Made by a program: the position numbers and the translations under genes. This document shows, piece by piece, positions 1-7,896 of a stretch of DNA of 64,000 nucleotides (positions within the stretch are counted from its first letter, which is position 1; each line of letters starts with the position of its first letter). Origin of the DNA: Bartonella sp. B1099 (GTDB lineage Bacteria > Pseudomonadota > Alphaproteobacteria > Rhizobiales > Rhizobiaceae); the NCBI RefSeq assembly GCF_944801835.1, contig NZ_CALYLN010000003.1:1-64000 (forward strand). The letters are read 5' to 3'. The notes beneath the pieces are model-generated. The model was given only the letters and a program-made list of their open reading frames with translations. It searched no databases and had not been told where the DNA came from.

Positions 1-1596
1 GAGGTTGTAAAGATTGAGAAATAAAACAAATAATAGTATGTGAGTGCCTTCTTTATGGCTATAAATGCATTATAAGCATTGTTTAAAACGTATCATAAAA
101 GAGAGAATTCAAAAAGAAAGCCGTGCCTTAATACGACGCGGCTTTTCAATAGAGGTATGTGCAAATAATTCATACAAACGAAATTAACAATGAATGCCTA
201 TATACAAAACGTATTATATTGCAAGCGCTTTATTGTTTTTATGAAAACTTATCAAAAGGAACATAAATGATGGGTATGATCTTGATAACACTTATTTGAA
301 TGAGAGAGTAATTTAGAGCCTATAAACGCTTTTATGACTATCAAACGTATTAAGAATAACGCCTTTTCTTTAAAGAGATTCATTTGAAACGAAGCACATA
401 ATCACAATGCTTCTTTAAAACGTTTTAAAATACTAAGCTCAAAATTGAGTTGAGTGAATTCAAATAACTGACATTCTAAAATAAAAACGTATTAAAATGC
501 TTTGTAGGTTTATTAAGACAATTAAAAGCAAATATGTATTAAGTGAAATGTCTATAACAAAACCCATTTTTACATTTACGCGCGTTGGTTTTTAAAAGTA
601 GCTTTTCATAAGACAAATAAACAAATGCTTTTTTTATAGAATGTAAAGATTTCAAGATTTGCTCTGCTATAAAATCTAGATCTTCTTTTTTTCGTAAATG
701 AAACGTTCTTAAGAGCAAATGATAACTAAATTATAGCTGTTATAAAAAGAGGTTTTAAACGTTTCTTATAAAGATCTCATTTTATGTTTCAAACGTTTAA
801 ACATTCCCTTAAAGAGATTCTCATAAGTGTATTTTCATTTTGCACTCAAACATATAATTTCTTTGCAAATTAACCAGCTCAAATTTGATCTCGTTATCTT
901 TAGAATAGAGCATTCTTTAAACAATGCCGTTTTTTCTAAAAATTGAGTAAAATCCCATGTTTTGAGATTACAACGATTTTGAATTTTGCTTGCTTATCTT
1001 TGTTTCAATAGGTGCCTCCAAATTTGGGCTCAGTGCTTTTAAACTATAACTTTTAAAACGTTTGTTGATAGCTCGCTTGCAACGTTATAAAAAGGCTTTT
1101 GATCATAAGATATAATGTTTTGAATTTCATATCTGCTATTTCGTACCTCGGTAAAAAAATACCGTGATTATAAAACTGATCTTATCTTTAAATATTTTAT
1201 GCCCCCTTATGAATTAAAACCTATAAGCTTATAAAAGTTTCAAACGATTATTTTCCTTTTAAGGTTTCGCTCAAAAAAGAGCAAAATACACATCATTCTT
1301 TTTTATGTTATCGATAATTCCAAACGACTAAATTTTTAATAATGCGATTTGTGAATGATAAAACGTATCATAAAATTTATGAACTGTTATAAATGATAAC
1401 TGCTTTTCATTTTATTTGAATGCACACATGCGTTATAATATTTACATCATGATTTGCTTTTTATGGTCTATTCATACATGGCAATTGTTTATAAAAAATG
1501 GTCAAATGAATCACGTATAAAAGGATGGATTCTGATGGGGGTGTATATAAAATTATTTACATAATATATTGATTTTTTTATATTTTTATATAATAT
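1..1596. other. AT-rich intergenic region without a recognisable gene
   Basis: No open frame here resembles a known protein, and stop codons are frequent on both strands. The composition is extremely AT-rich and changes abruptly at about 1590, where the phage-like coding sequence begins. The stretch is dominated by short motifs with the core AAACGT, listed separately. I see no tRNA, terminator-like hairpin or insertion-sequence end. An open frame on the minus strand at 1489-1845 mostly overlaps the terminase remnant and is its shadow. Confidence 0.7.
84..1375 (+). repeat. cluster of AAACGT-core short repeats
   Basis: AAACGTAT occurs at about 86, 207, 343, 485 and 1361. AAACGTTT occurs at about 418, 757, 791 and 1056, and AAACGTTC at 701. 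A 17-base string, TAAAACGTATCATAAAA, is exact at 84-100 and 1359-1375, near the two ends of the cluster. Several AAACGA or AAACGC variants (near 324, 1251, 1321) add to it. At the local base composition I would expect less than one AAACGT by chance. The spacing is irregular, so this is not a simple tandem array. It could be iteron-like binding sites for a replication or regulatory protein, or the wreck of a repeat-rich element. No function can be assigned from sequence. Confidence 0.6.
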
Positions 1597-1896
1597 GTGA
1601 TCCCTAATCAAGGGGCAGGTGCGGTCAAAATGCGGATAGAGGCAGTGCGCCGTATCTTGCCCTCTGTTTGGTTTAATGAAGAGACAACAGTAGCGGGTCG
1701 TAAGGCACTCAGTTGGTATCATGAAAAATGGGATGAGAAGCGGGGCATTGGTTTGGGGGCAGAGCATGATTGGTCCAGTCATGGTGCGGATGCCTTTGGT
1801 CTTATGTGCATTGTTTATGAAGCACCACTTATTAAACCGCAACAAGAACGTTATCGCACTATGGAAAGAGAAGCGGCATCATGGATGGCATTCTAA
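1597..1896 (+). pseudogene. phage large terminase subunit, C-terminal fragment
   Basis: The 99 codons read as the C-terminal end of a tailed-phage large terminase (DNA-packaging ATPase/nuclease). The segment YHEKWDEKRGIGLG followed by HDWSSHGADAFG, near residues 51-75, is the typical terminal motif with the Asp/His residues of the nuclease end. The ATPase half with its Walker motifs is absent, because upstream DNA turns abruptly into AT-rich non-coding sequence at about 1590. The GTG at 1597 is only where the open frame begins, not a credible start. The frame overlaps the portal gene by 16 bases, as terminase and portal genes often do in phages, so the order is that of an intact packaging module that has been cut out. 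It may derive from a prophage or from the Bartonella gene transfer agent (inference). Confidence 0.8.
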
Positions 1897-2864
1897 GTCA
1901 TAACTATAAAAAAACGACATGTTTTGATGAATATGAACTCTATAGGCGCTTAAAATCTTGGTATAAGGAAGATATTGAACACGTTAATGAATGGCGTGAA
2001 CAGGCGCGTGAAGATTTTGATTTTTATAATGGTCGTCAATGGGCAGAGGAAGATCTTGCGGTTTTAAAGGCGCAGCGGCGCCCCGTCATGACCTTTAATC
2101 GCATTGCACCCCTTGTTAATGCAATTGTTGGGGCAGAGCGTAACAACAAGCGTGAAGTGCAGTTTCAACCACGGCAAGTGGGAGCAGCCATATCTAATGA
2201 ATTGCTAACCGGAGCAGCAGAATGGTTTCGTGATGAGGCAGAGGCGGAATATGCCGATTCCGATGCTTTTCAGGATATGATCATTTGTGGCATGGGCTGG
2301 ACAGATACCAGACTTGATTATGAAACAGATCCTGAAGGAACTCCCGCTGTCCAGCGTTTAGATCCGTTGAAAATGGTATGGGATGCGAATGCCGTAAGAC
2401 CCAATCTCATTGATGCGCAGCGTATGTGGTATGTTGACCGTAAAACCATTGAGGATGCTAAAAGTCTTTTTCCTGATGTGGCAGTTGAAGATCTTCATGC
2501 CGATTGGGCAATTGATGATACAACCGCTTGTGAGGAGTATCGTGCATCACTTGATGCCTATCATGAGGATTCCAATACCCTTTCATCATCAGAGTCATTT
2601 GCTGGAAAACGCTATGTTACACTTGTTGAATGCCGTTGGTTTGAATACGAAGCTTATTTCAAGGCGCCTGATCTTCAAACAGGACAGATGCGCAGTTATA
2701 GCAAACAAGAGTTCGAACAGCTTCAAAGGGTCGTACTACAACTACAAGGGGTGTGTTTCCATAAAAAAGTGGTAAGACGCGCTTTTTTGGGACGGCGTCT
2801 TTTAGCAAAGCCTGATAAACCGTTAGCGCCTGATGGGCAGCTTGGCTGGGAATGTACGGCGTAA
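1881..2864 (+). pseudogene. P22-type phage portal protein, 3'-truncated
   Basis: The 327 codons match the N-terminal part of a P22 gp1-like portal protein, the dodecameric ring through which DNA enters the capsid. Recognisable segments are DFDFYNGRQW near residue 46, RRPVMTFNRIAPLVNAIVG near 67, and the acidic helix AEWFRDEAEAEYADSD near 113. Members of this family are usually about 600-750 residues, so roughly half is missing. The family-like sequence runs to about residue 325 (GQLGWEC) and then stops at TAA because the reading frame enters the inverted exporter fragment near 2857. The ATG at 1881 sits inside the end of the terminase fragment. The gene cannot make a working portal. It is evidence of a past phage or gene-transfer-agent module rather than of an active prophage. 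Confidence 0.85.
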
Positions 2865-3431
2865 TTGGCGGCGTAAAAAGGGACCAACCGATGCCAAAGA
2901 GCCCATTTGTAAGGGCAAAATGATAAGAACAATAAAGGTAAGTTTCGGACTAATGGAAAAGAGTGCAGCAAGATAAATAATTGCAAACAGAACATTCAGG
3001 ACAGTTGTGGCGATGGTTCCTGTTAGAAACCCGCGAATTGTATCAACTTCTCCAATACGCGAAAACAGTTCCCCCACTTTCCAATGACGTAACCCAGACA
3101 AGGAGAGGCTTAAAAGATGGGTGTAAATACGCCGTCCAAATTCTAGGGTAAGCCGATTGGCTAAATAAGTGCCTAGGTAACCTGATAGAGTGCTAAGAGC
3201 AGTGCTAAACAGCATGATAGCAACCATCAAGATAATGATAGCATAGAGACTTTCAAGGCGCTGAAAAGGGAGAATGCGGTCAATAATTGCTTGAAAAATA
3301 AAAGGGTTTACTAAGCCTAGTAAACGCAAAACAATAGCAACGCAACTGAGTTCGATGACATAATAAATATATTTCTTTGTTGTTTTTGTAAACCAAGAGA
3401 AGGCTACAGGTTTTTCTTGTGTATGATTCAT
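2823..3431 (-). pseudogene. HlyB-like type I secretion ABC exporter, membrane-domain fragment
   Basis: The 202 codons on the minus strand match the first part of the transmembrane domain of HlyB-type ABC exporters (type I secretion). Typical segments are GLVNPFIFQAIIDRILP near residue 40, the helix ending in LANRLTLEFGRRIYTHLL near 90-107, and RHWKVGELFSRIGEVDTIR near 116-134. About four hydrophobic helices are visible. The remaining helices and the whole nucleotide-binding domain (Walker A, LSGGQ, Walker B) are absent. The homologous part ends near 2860, where it is fused head to head with the portal fragment, and the last dozen codons are read from phage DNA. No C39 peptidase domain precedes the membrane domain, though the start (ATG at 3431) looks natural. 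No HlyD partner lies nearby. It is divergent from the glycine-zipper gene 243 bases away, which may once have been its cargo (inference). Confidence 0.8.
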
Positions 3432-3674
3432 TTGAATTTATGTTTGTTTAAGAGAAAGAGCGATGGATGTCGCATATTTTAACAGTATTGTAAATATTAT
3501 TATTGCTTAATTAAAATATACAGTTTGTGAGAATATAATATAAACATAATGTATTTATTATTTATATTTATATTTTTTAAAACTATATTTGACATTCGTT
3601 AAACAGCATAATAATGACAGTTCCCACTGTATCATTGTGATGCAGTTTTTTAAATAGATATTAGGAGGATTAAA

Positions 3675-4268
3675 ATGGGGAGTTCAAGCTCATCAAATGA
3701 TTCAAGTAGTAACTCACAACCACACAGTTGGCTTTTTCCAGAAGAAGATGATTGTAGCGCAGGCGCTTATTCCCAAGCAACAGGTGAAGGCGGCATCATC
3801 GGACAATTAATAGGAGGTATTTCTAGTGCAATCGGAGGTATTTTTTCTGGACCGGGAGGTGTCAGTTCTGGCTTTGTCAATGGAGCAATAGGAGGTGGAC
3901 TAGCAGGAGCTGGTGACGCTTTTGCAGATAAATACAATGCATGCCATACGCCACCAAGTTGTGAAGTAAGCGATTATGTTGAAGCAGCTGCCATACACGG
4001 AGGCATAGGAGCAGCAGCTAGTTTCGTAACTGGTCCAGGTGTAGTATTAGGCGGATCACTGGGAGCTGCTAACGGTTTGATAGATAAGTACAATGAATGC
4101 CATCCGAATCCAAGTTGTGAAGTAAGCGATTATATCGAATCAGCAGCCATAAAGGCAATCCCAGGAGCATTAATTGGTGCATTAGCTGGTCCGGAAGGAG
4201 TCGTAGGAGGCGGAATAGGAGGAGCTCTTGTCGGTTTTAAGGATAAGTACAAACAATGTCATCCGTAA
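3675..4268 (+). CDS. glycine-zipper repeat protein, bacteriocin-like
   Basis: This 197-residue protein matches no family I can name. The N-terminus (1-39) is Ser/Asn-rich and polar, without a classical signal peptide. Three hydrophobic Gly/Ala units follow, at about 40-105, 108-158 and 159-197. Each is rich in GxxxG spacing and ends in a related tail: DKYNACH, DKYNECHP and DKYKQCHP. The linker PSCEVSDY occurs after the first two tails. Cysteines are at 27, 90, 96, 142, 148 and 195. Small Gly-zipper proteins with terminal Cys pairs resemble class II microcins and other pore-forming bacteriocins, so a secreted or membrane-inserting toxin is a reasonable inference. There is no clear double-glycine leader; a GG at 39-40 is the only candidate. 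The start is well supported by AGGAGG at 3663-3668, six bases upstream of ATG. A hairpin and a 59-residue membrane protein follow. Confidence 0.75.
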   Translation: MGSSSSSNDSSSNSQPHSWLFPEEDDCSAGAYSQATGEGGIIGQLIGGISSAIGGIFSGPGGVSSGFVNGAIGGGLAGAGDAFADKYNACHTPPSCEVSDYVEAAAIHGGIGAAASFVTGPGVVLGGSLGAANGLIDKYNECHPNPSCEVSDYIESAAIKAIPGALIGALAGPEGVVGGGIGGALVGFKDKYKQCHP

Positions 4269-4314
4269 AGTGGAGGGACACTGTTTTTAATTTATTTAGA
4301 AAATAACGATAAAG

Positions 4315-4381
4315 ATATTTCTGAGATCAGTGATATTATAAACATATTTTAAAGCTGTGGCTAAACTGATTTCAGGGATAT
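4315..4381 (+). terminator. 17-bp stem-loop after the glycine-zipper gene, first copy
   Basis: ATATTTCTGAGATCAGT (4315-4331) pairs with ACTGATTTCAGGGATAT (4365-4381). All 17 positions pair if G:U wobbles are allowed, with a 33-base loop. The right arm runs into a T run (4381-4387), as in a Rho-independent terminator, though the stem is AU-rich and the loop long. It lies 46 bases after the stop codon and 40 bases before the small membrane protein gene. It could therefore cut off or attenuate transcription between the two. The hairpin is conserved in the second copy of the module. Confidence 0.5.
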
Positions 4382-4421
4382 TTTTTTATGATAATAGATA
4401 TTTTATTTTGGATTCTTTGTT

Positions 4422-4601
4422 ATGTATACTTTTATTAGTTCCTTAGTAACAGCAATTGGATTTGGACTTTGCATGTTTTTTTACAATAAATTTAAAGGTG
4501 AGATCTGGAGTATAAAAAGGATAATATTAACAACAATTAGGTTTTTTATATTATATTATTCTGGAATTTTATTAGTTAAATATATAGGAATTTTAAAATA
4601 A
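4422..4601 (+). CDS. small membrane protein, candidate immunity protein (copy 1)
   Basis: This 59-residue protein has an N-terminal hydrophobic helix (about residues 3-20), a short basic loop (YNKFKGEIWSIKR, 21-33) and a second hydrophobic helix (about 34-56), so it should be a two-span inner-membrane protein. It shares 41 of 59 residues with the product at 5112-5291 by my alignment. Each copy sits behind a copy of the glycine-zipper gene, separated by the same hairpin. Small two-helix membrane proteins next to a pore-forming bacteriocin gene are typical of immunity proteins, so immunity is the main hypothesis (inference). An alternative is a holin-like or accessory membrane peptide. The ATG at 4422 aligns with an internal ATG in the paralogue. 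No strong Shine-Dalgarno precedes it, so expression may depend on readthrough or coupling. Confidence 0.6.
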   Translation: MYTFISSLVTAIGFGLCMFFYNKFKGEIWSIKRIILTTIRFFILYYSGILLVKYIGILK

Positions 4602-4689
4602 TATAGAATTACTTTATTATCATTATTTTATTATTTATTATAATTTATATATTTTTACAAATTATATTTGATTTTTTGCTAAATAGCAT

Positions 4690-4956
4690 GCATCATCAGA
4701 TGATTAAAGTTTTAACTCACAACCAAAAAGTTGGCTTTTTCCAGAAGAAGATTATTGTAGCGCAGACGCTCATTCCCAAGCATCAGGTGCAGGCGGCCTC
4801 GTAGGAGGCTTAATAGGAGGTATTGCTGGTACAGTCGGAGGTATTTTTTCTGGGCTGAGAAGTGTCGGTTCTGGCTTTGTCAATGGAGCAATAGGAGGTG
4901 GATTAGCGGGAGCTGGTGACACCTTAGCAGATAAATACAATGAATGCCATCCATAA
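4690..4956 (+). pseudogene. truncated glycine-zipper gene, second copy
   Basis: Read in the frame that ends at TAA 4954-4956, this is a shortened homologue of the gene at 3675. Identical or near-identical pieces are NSQPKSWLFPEED, SGFVNGAIGGGLAGAGD and the tail ADKYNECHP. It has the N-terminal region and one glycine-rich unit but neither extra unit. Two lesions make it unlikely to be expressed: the start codon and ribosome binding site are deleted, and TAA at 4705-4707 interrupts the frame where the intact copy reads Ser. The 82 codons after that stop remain open with no ATG. An ATG at 4701 opens a different frame that is not homologous. The ancestral gene may have had a single unit, with the intact copy gaining units by internal duplication; the reverse cannot be excluded. 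Confidence 0.7.
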
Positions 4957-5002
4957 AGTGGAGGAACACTGTTTCTAATTTATTTAGAAAATAGCGAGAA
5001 AG

Positions 5003-5068
5003 ATATTTCTGAGATCAGTGATATTATAAACATCTTTAAAGCTATGGCTCAACTGATTTCAGGGATGT
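5003..5068 (+). terminator. stem-loop after the glycine-zipper pseudogene, second copy
   Basis: ATATTTCTGAGATCAGT (5003-5019) pairs with ACTGATTTCAGGGATGT (5052-5068), again with a loop of about 32 bases and a following T-rich stretch. Both arms are kept almost unchanged from the first copy, with one transition in the last arm that still pairs by wobble. Its retention beside a dead upstream gene may mean only recent duplication, or that the hairpin matters for expression of the small membrane protein. Confidence 0.45.
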
Positions 5069-5111
5069 TTTTGTTTATGATAATAGATATTTTATTTTGG
5101 ATTTTTTTGTT

Positions 5112-5291
5112 ATGAATACTTTTACTAGCTCCTTATTGGCAACGTTTATATATGGATTTTTCATGTTTTTTTACAATAGATTTAAAGGTGAGATCTGGAG
5201 TATAAAAAGAACAATATTAACAACAATTAGGTTTTTCATATTATATTATGCTGCAAATTTATTAATTGAATATATGGGAATTTTAAAATAA
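5112..5291 (+). CDS. small membrane protein, candidate immunity protein (copy 2)
   Basis: This 59-residue, two-helix membrane protein is a paralogue of the product at 4422-4601. The central part, FKGEIWSIKR and LTTIRFFILYY, is almost unchanged, while the first helix has diverged most. The reading frame can be extended upstream to a TTG at 5097, but the ATG at 5112 aligns with the start of the other copy and is preferred. The frame is fully intact although the glycine-zipper gene before it is dead. Such a pattern is what an orphan immunity gene would look like (inference). Variation concentrated in the first helix could reflect specificity for different toxins. No known family was recognised. 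Confidence 0.6.
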   Translation: MNTFTSSLLATFIYGFFMFFYNRFKGEIWSIKRTILTTIRFFILYYAANLLIEYMGILK

Positions 5292-5911
5292 TATAGAATT
5301 ATATTATAATTTAAATTTATGTATTATAATGTAATTAAAAAAATTACTCGTGATAAATGATTTTTATTTATTATAATAAATTATTTTATATAAAATATAC
5401 TTTAAAATAAGATGTTTCATATATATAATATTCATATTATATCAGCTTAAATAAGCTTTATTTTCAATAATTATATTATACATGTTATTTATTTATATTT
5501 TTCTATGCAGCGTTTTTACATTATAAATTTAAAGGTTATAGTAATAAAGAAATTTTGAAAAAATTTTGTTAAGCACATTTTTGTTCATTATATTTATTAT
5601 ATTATTGACTATGACATTTTTTATTTGTTTACGTTATTTATATGAATAATAATTTATTTATTATTTTAATACTATTAAGCTTTTAAAAAATATTTACTTA
5701 TTACAGTTGGACAGAGACTTTAATATTATTATAATAAATATTTCTGTTTTTTATTTGCTGTTTTTAAATCTTTTTAATTATTTCAAGAATGGGTCGTTTT
5801 GAGATTATTGTCTTTTGTATAAGGATTGTTAGTTTATAGATTTAAAAAAAGATTATTTTCTTATGTATCATATTCATTGAAAAGTAAGCAATTTTTATGA
5901 AATAAAGTGCT
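5292..5911. other. very AT-rich intergenic region
   Basis: Almost pure A+T sequence lies between the duplicated module and the convergent DUF1499 gene. Apart from a possible third, broken remnant of the small membrane protein gene near 5486-5608, I see no coding signal, no strong hairpin with a T run and no repeat. The base composition matches that around the module and is more extreme than in the core regions, which fits accessory DNA. Confidence 0.6.
5486..5608 (+). pseudogene. possible third decayed copy of the small membrane protein gene
   Basis: One frame reads FLHYKFKGYSNKEIL and then, after a stop, a hydrophobic stretch ending in LYLLYY. This resembles FFYNKFKGEIWSIKR followed by RFFILYY in the two intact copies. 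The DNA string ATAAATTTAAAGGT is also close to the equivalent bases there. The match is short, lies in low-complexity AT-rich DNA and is broken by a stop codon. It could be chance. If real, the locus once held at least three copies. Confidence 0.3.
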
Positions 5912-6712
5912 TTATCTCTCTTGATTGTTACTATCATCTGGTGAGAGAGGAAGTGAAGCGATTTCTGTATCAAGGGCATCCATAAAATCGATAATAAAGG
6001 CAGCATTAGTCCCCAAATCTCTTGGCAAATAACGAGAAGCAGAACGCATATCAACAAAGGTGGTATCACCTTCATCAGTTAAGCGGATCACGATGTCTGA
6101 AATAAAACCGAGGTAAAAAGTTTTAGCTCTCGTTTCAATATAAATCTCATTTTCTTCGCCTTTAAATTCTCGTTGCGCTACAATAGGCCAATCATACGCA
6201 GCCAAAACATTGAGAACGGATTCGCGAATGCGTTCAGGTGCGCCATTATAACGGCGCCCCGACATTTCTGGCCATTGTGACCTTTGTAATGTTTCTTGTT
6301 CAAGCAAAACACTTTTGAGTGGTAAAGCATCACTGGGGCGCATTGTGCGAAAAAAAGCCGGTGGTCTTTGTGTATCGGTAGAAACATCGTAGAGAGCAGG
6401 TAAGGTAAACCAAAGTCCAAAAAATAATACCAATGGTGTTGCAGTTATGAGTGAATAAAGTATTCCCTTTAAAGCTTTCATTCCCCCTAGAGCTCCATAG
6501 ACCCACAAACTATGAAGTGCTTTAATAGCGAGAAAAACAGAAATAATCACACAGCCAGTAGAGATACTGGTTAAAATTATAAAGTCGGTTACATGAATGA
6601 CGGAAAAACGTTGTAAGATGACCGAAAATAATAAAATAAAAAACGCTAATCCTCCAAATCGAGGGGACCATACCGCTGCTCTTGAAATTAACCGAACATA
6701 TCTCTTTTTCAT
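5912..6712 (-). CDS. DUF1499 family inner-membrane protein
   Basis: This 266-residue protein has three hydrophobic helices in the first 110 residues (about 17-35, 43-64 and 85-105) followed by a soluble domain of the DUF1499 type. The domain contains MSGRRYNGAPERIRESVLN near 149-167, and the terminal segment SDIVIRLTDEGDTTFVDMRSASR near 204-226 is characteristic of the family. The function of DUF1499 is unknown. The combination of membrane anchor and this domain is common in Rhizobiales and points to an envelope role. The gene stands alone, with AGGGG about 10 bases before the ATG on the minus strand. It is convergent with the accessory region and marks the return to core genome. Confidence 0.8.
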   Translation of the reverse strand: MKKRYVRLISRAAVWSPRFGGLAFFILLFSVILQRFSVIHVTDFIILTSISTGCVIISVFLAIKALHSLWVYGALGGMKALKGILYSLITATPLVLFFGLWFTLPALYDVSTDTQRPPAFFRTMRPSDALPLKSVLLEQETLQRSQWPEMSGRRYNGAPERIRESVLNVLAAYDWPIVAQREFKGEENEIYIETRAKTFYLGFISDIVIRLTDEGDTTFVDMRSASRYLPRDLGTNAAFIIDFMDALDTEIASLPLSPDDSNNQER

Positions 6713-7356
6713 AAAGTTTTTTCCCCTCGACTGTAAACTATAAGCAAAGTTTCTTCAGATGACATATCCTACAAAAGTTTTTGCTCATAAGACAAAAGTA
6801 AAGCACTTATTTTTGAGATCAAGGATGCGTGATATTTCATCAATTTTTGGCGATTGTTTTAGGGCTTTCATTGAAGGGAATAAGTGTTTTTTACAGCACT
6901 TTATTCTATCATTGATTGAATTTTAGGAGAATGTTTGTCAATAAATAGCAATAAACTCAAATAACAAGTTTTATTATTGGTATCAGTATATTTGTTGAGA
7001 ACTTTACCCTTCTTTTTTTCTCTAGTTGTGTGCAGTTTTTTATCGGATAGTGCCTATCGAATATAACATAAGTGTGTTTAACAGAGATTTCATTCTATCT
7101 CATATTTGATAATCAACAATGGGCTGATTTTTTCTGTATACATCTGTAGGTATACATGTGTGGCGGAGTTGTATTTCAATAAAGGGCTATTGTGAGAAGA
7201 TTGAAAATACTTTATCTCACTCAATAAAAAATGAGGGATCAAAATCAGACAAATCTAAATTCGAATATTCGATTCATAGAGGAAAAAGATGACTGCTTTG
7301 ATAGGTTTTGTTTCGTTTTTACTAAAAAGTAAGTTGCTGTAAAAGTGAAGATATTT
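6713..7356. other. intergenic region, nothing recognised
   Basis: About 640 bases between two minus-strand genes. Short open frames here lack ribosome binding sites and family features; one on the minus strand is an out-of-frame shadow of the start of the DUF1254 gene region. I see no RNA gene. It presumably holds the promoter of the DUF1499 gene near 6713-6800. Confidence 0.55.
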
Positions 7357-7896
7357 TTATTCATAAAATATGTGGCAGGTCGCTGATGAAAGAAAAGCTT
7401 CACTTTCTTTTTTTGCAAGGGAAGAGGGGGCAAAAATACGTAAAATGACAAAACCTTCATTTAAATTTTTAGCAACTAAAACTGAATTAGCATTTATTTT
7501 AGGTTTTGACTTTTTGAGTTCTATTATTTGTATGGGTTTTCCAATGATAAGGTCGAGTGTCGCATCAGGGGCTGTTCGGTCATTAAGGCTGTAAAAAATA
7601 ATTCCGTCGTGTGTGTAGGCTGCCAGTGACCAAAATTGTTGTGTTTTCAAAGCCTTTAAATGAACAGGTCCATTTTCAAGATTAAATCTGCAGACTTTAA
7701 GAAGAAAGAGCGGATCAGCAGATTGTTGAATAGGATTATCGGGAGTAAAATCAACAAATTGATAAGGGGCTCCAGATTTTTTAAGGCTTGTCCATATATT
7801 ATTTTGTGCCCAAGTGGGGATCAGAAAGAGAACGCAAATATGAACGATAATAGCGCCAATGATGGCGAGCAGTGCGGTATGAATAAATCTAGTCAC
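7357..7896 (-). CDS. DUF1254-type membrane-anchored protein
   Basis: This 179-residue protein has one N-terminal hydrophobic helix (about residues 8-30) and an extracytoplasmic domain that resembles the short alphaproteobacterial form of DUF1254. The segment FWSLAAYTHDGIIFYSLNDR near 88-107 is characteristic. Its start overlaps the end of the DUF1214 gene by eight bases, so the two are translationally coupled, and DUF1254 with DUF1214 is a known gene pair in this order of bacteria. The pair follows a class A penicillin-binding protein gene, and all three form one minus-strand operon. A role in envelope or peptidoglycan upkeep is suggested by context only; no catalytic residues are evident. 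Confidence 0.7.
   Translation of the reverse strand: MTRFIHTALLAIIGAIIVHICVLFLIPTWAQNNIWTSLKKSGAPYQFVDFTPDNPIQQSADPLFLLKVCRFNLENGPVHLKALKTQQFWSLAAYTHDGIIFYSLNDRTAPDATLDLIIGKPIQIIELKKSKPKINANSVLVAKNLNEGFVILRIFAPSSLAKKESEAFLSSATCHIFYE

Larger units (their letters stand above)
4660..5297 (+). repeat. second tandem copy of the glycine-zipper/membrane protein module
   Basis: This stretch repeats, at high identity, the DNA at about 3555-4607. Shared parts are the AT-rich upstream segment, the 5' coding part of the glycine-zipper gene, the whole spacer with its hairpin, the small membrane protein gene, and the few bases after it. The copy lacks two of the three glycine-rich units. It also carries a deletion of roughly 75-85 bases that removed the region equivalent to 3610-3688, which includes the ribosome binding site and start codon. 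The layout is a tandem gene-pair duplication followed by decay of one toxin-like gene. Confidence 0.75.

Noticed and set aside
1-1596. CRISPR array in the motif-rich AT region
   Set aside because: The repeated motifs are too short (8-17 bases) and irregularly spaced; there are no repeat-spacer units and no cas genes in the window.
3589-3617. TTGACA at 3589-3594 as a -35 box for the glycine-zipper gene
   Set aside because: No hexamer resembling TATAAT lies 16-18 bases downstream; the nearest CATAAT is only 12 bases away. It is not strong enough to list as a promoter.
3675-3794. Double-glycine leader peptide of a class II bacteriocin in the glycine-zipper protein
   Set aside because: The N-terminal 39 residues are Ser/Asn-rich and acidic and lack the hydrophobic pattern of a double-glycine leader; the GG at 39-40 is within a run of glycines.
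4701-4814. Protein from ATG 4701 in the decayed second copy
   Set aside because: The frame is shifted relative to the homologous gene and encodes a short unrelated peptide; the homologous frame has no start.
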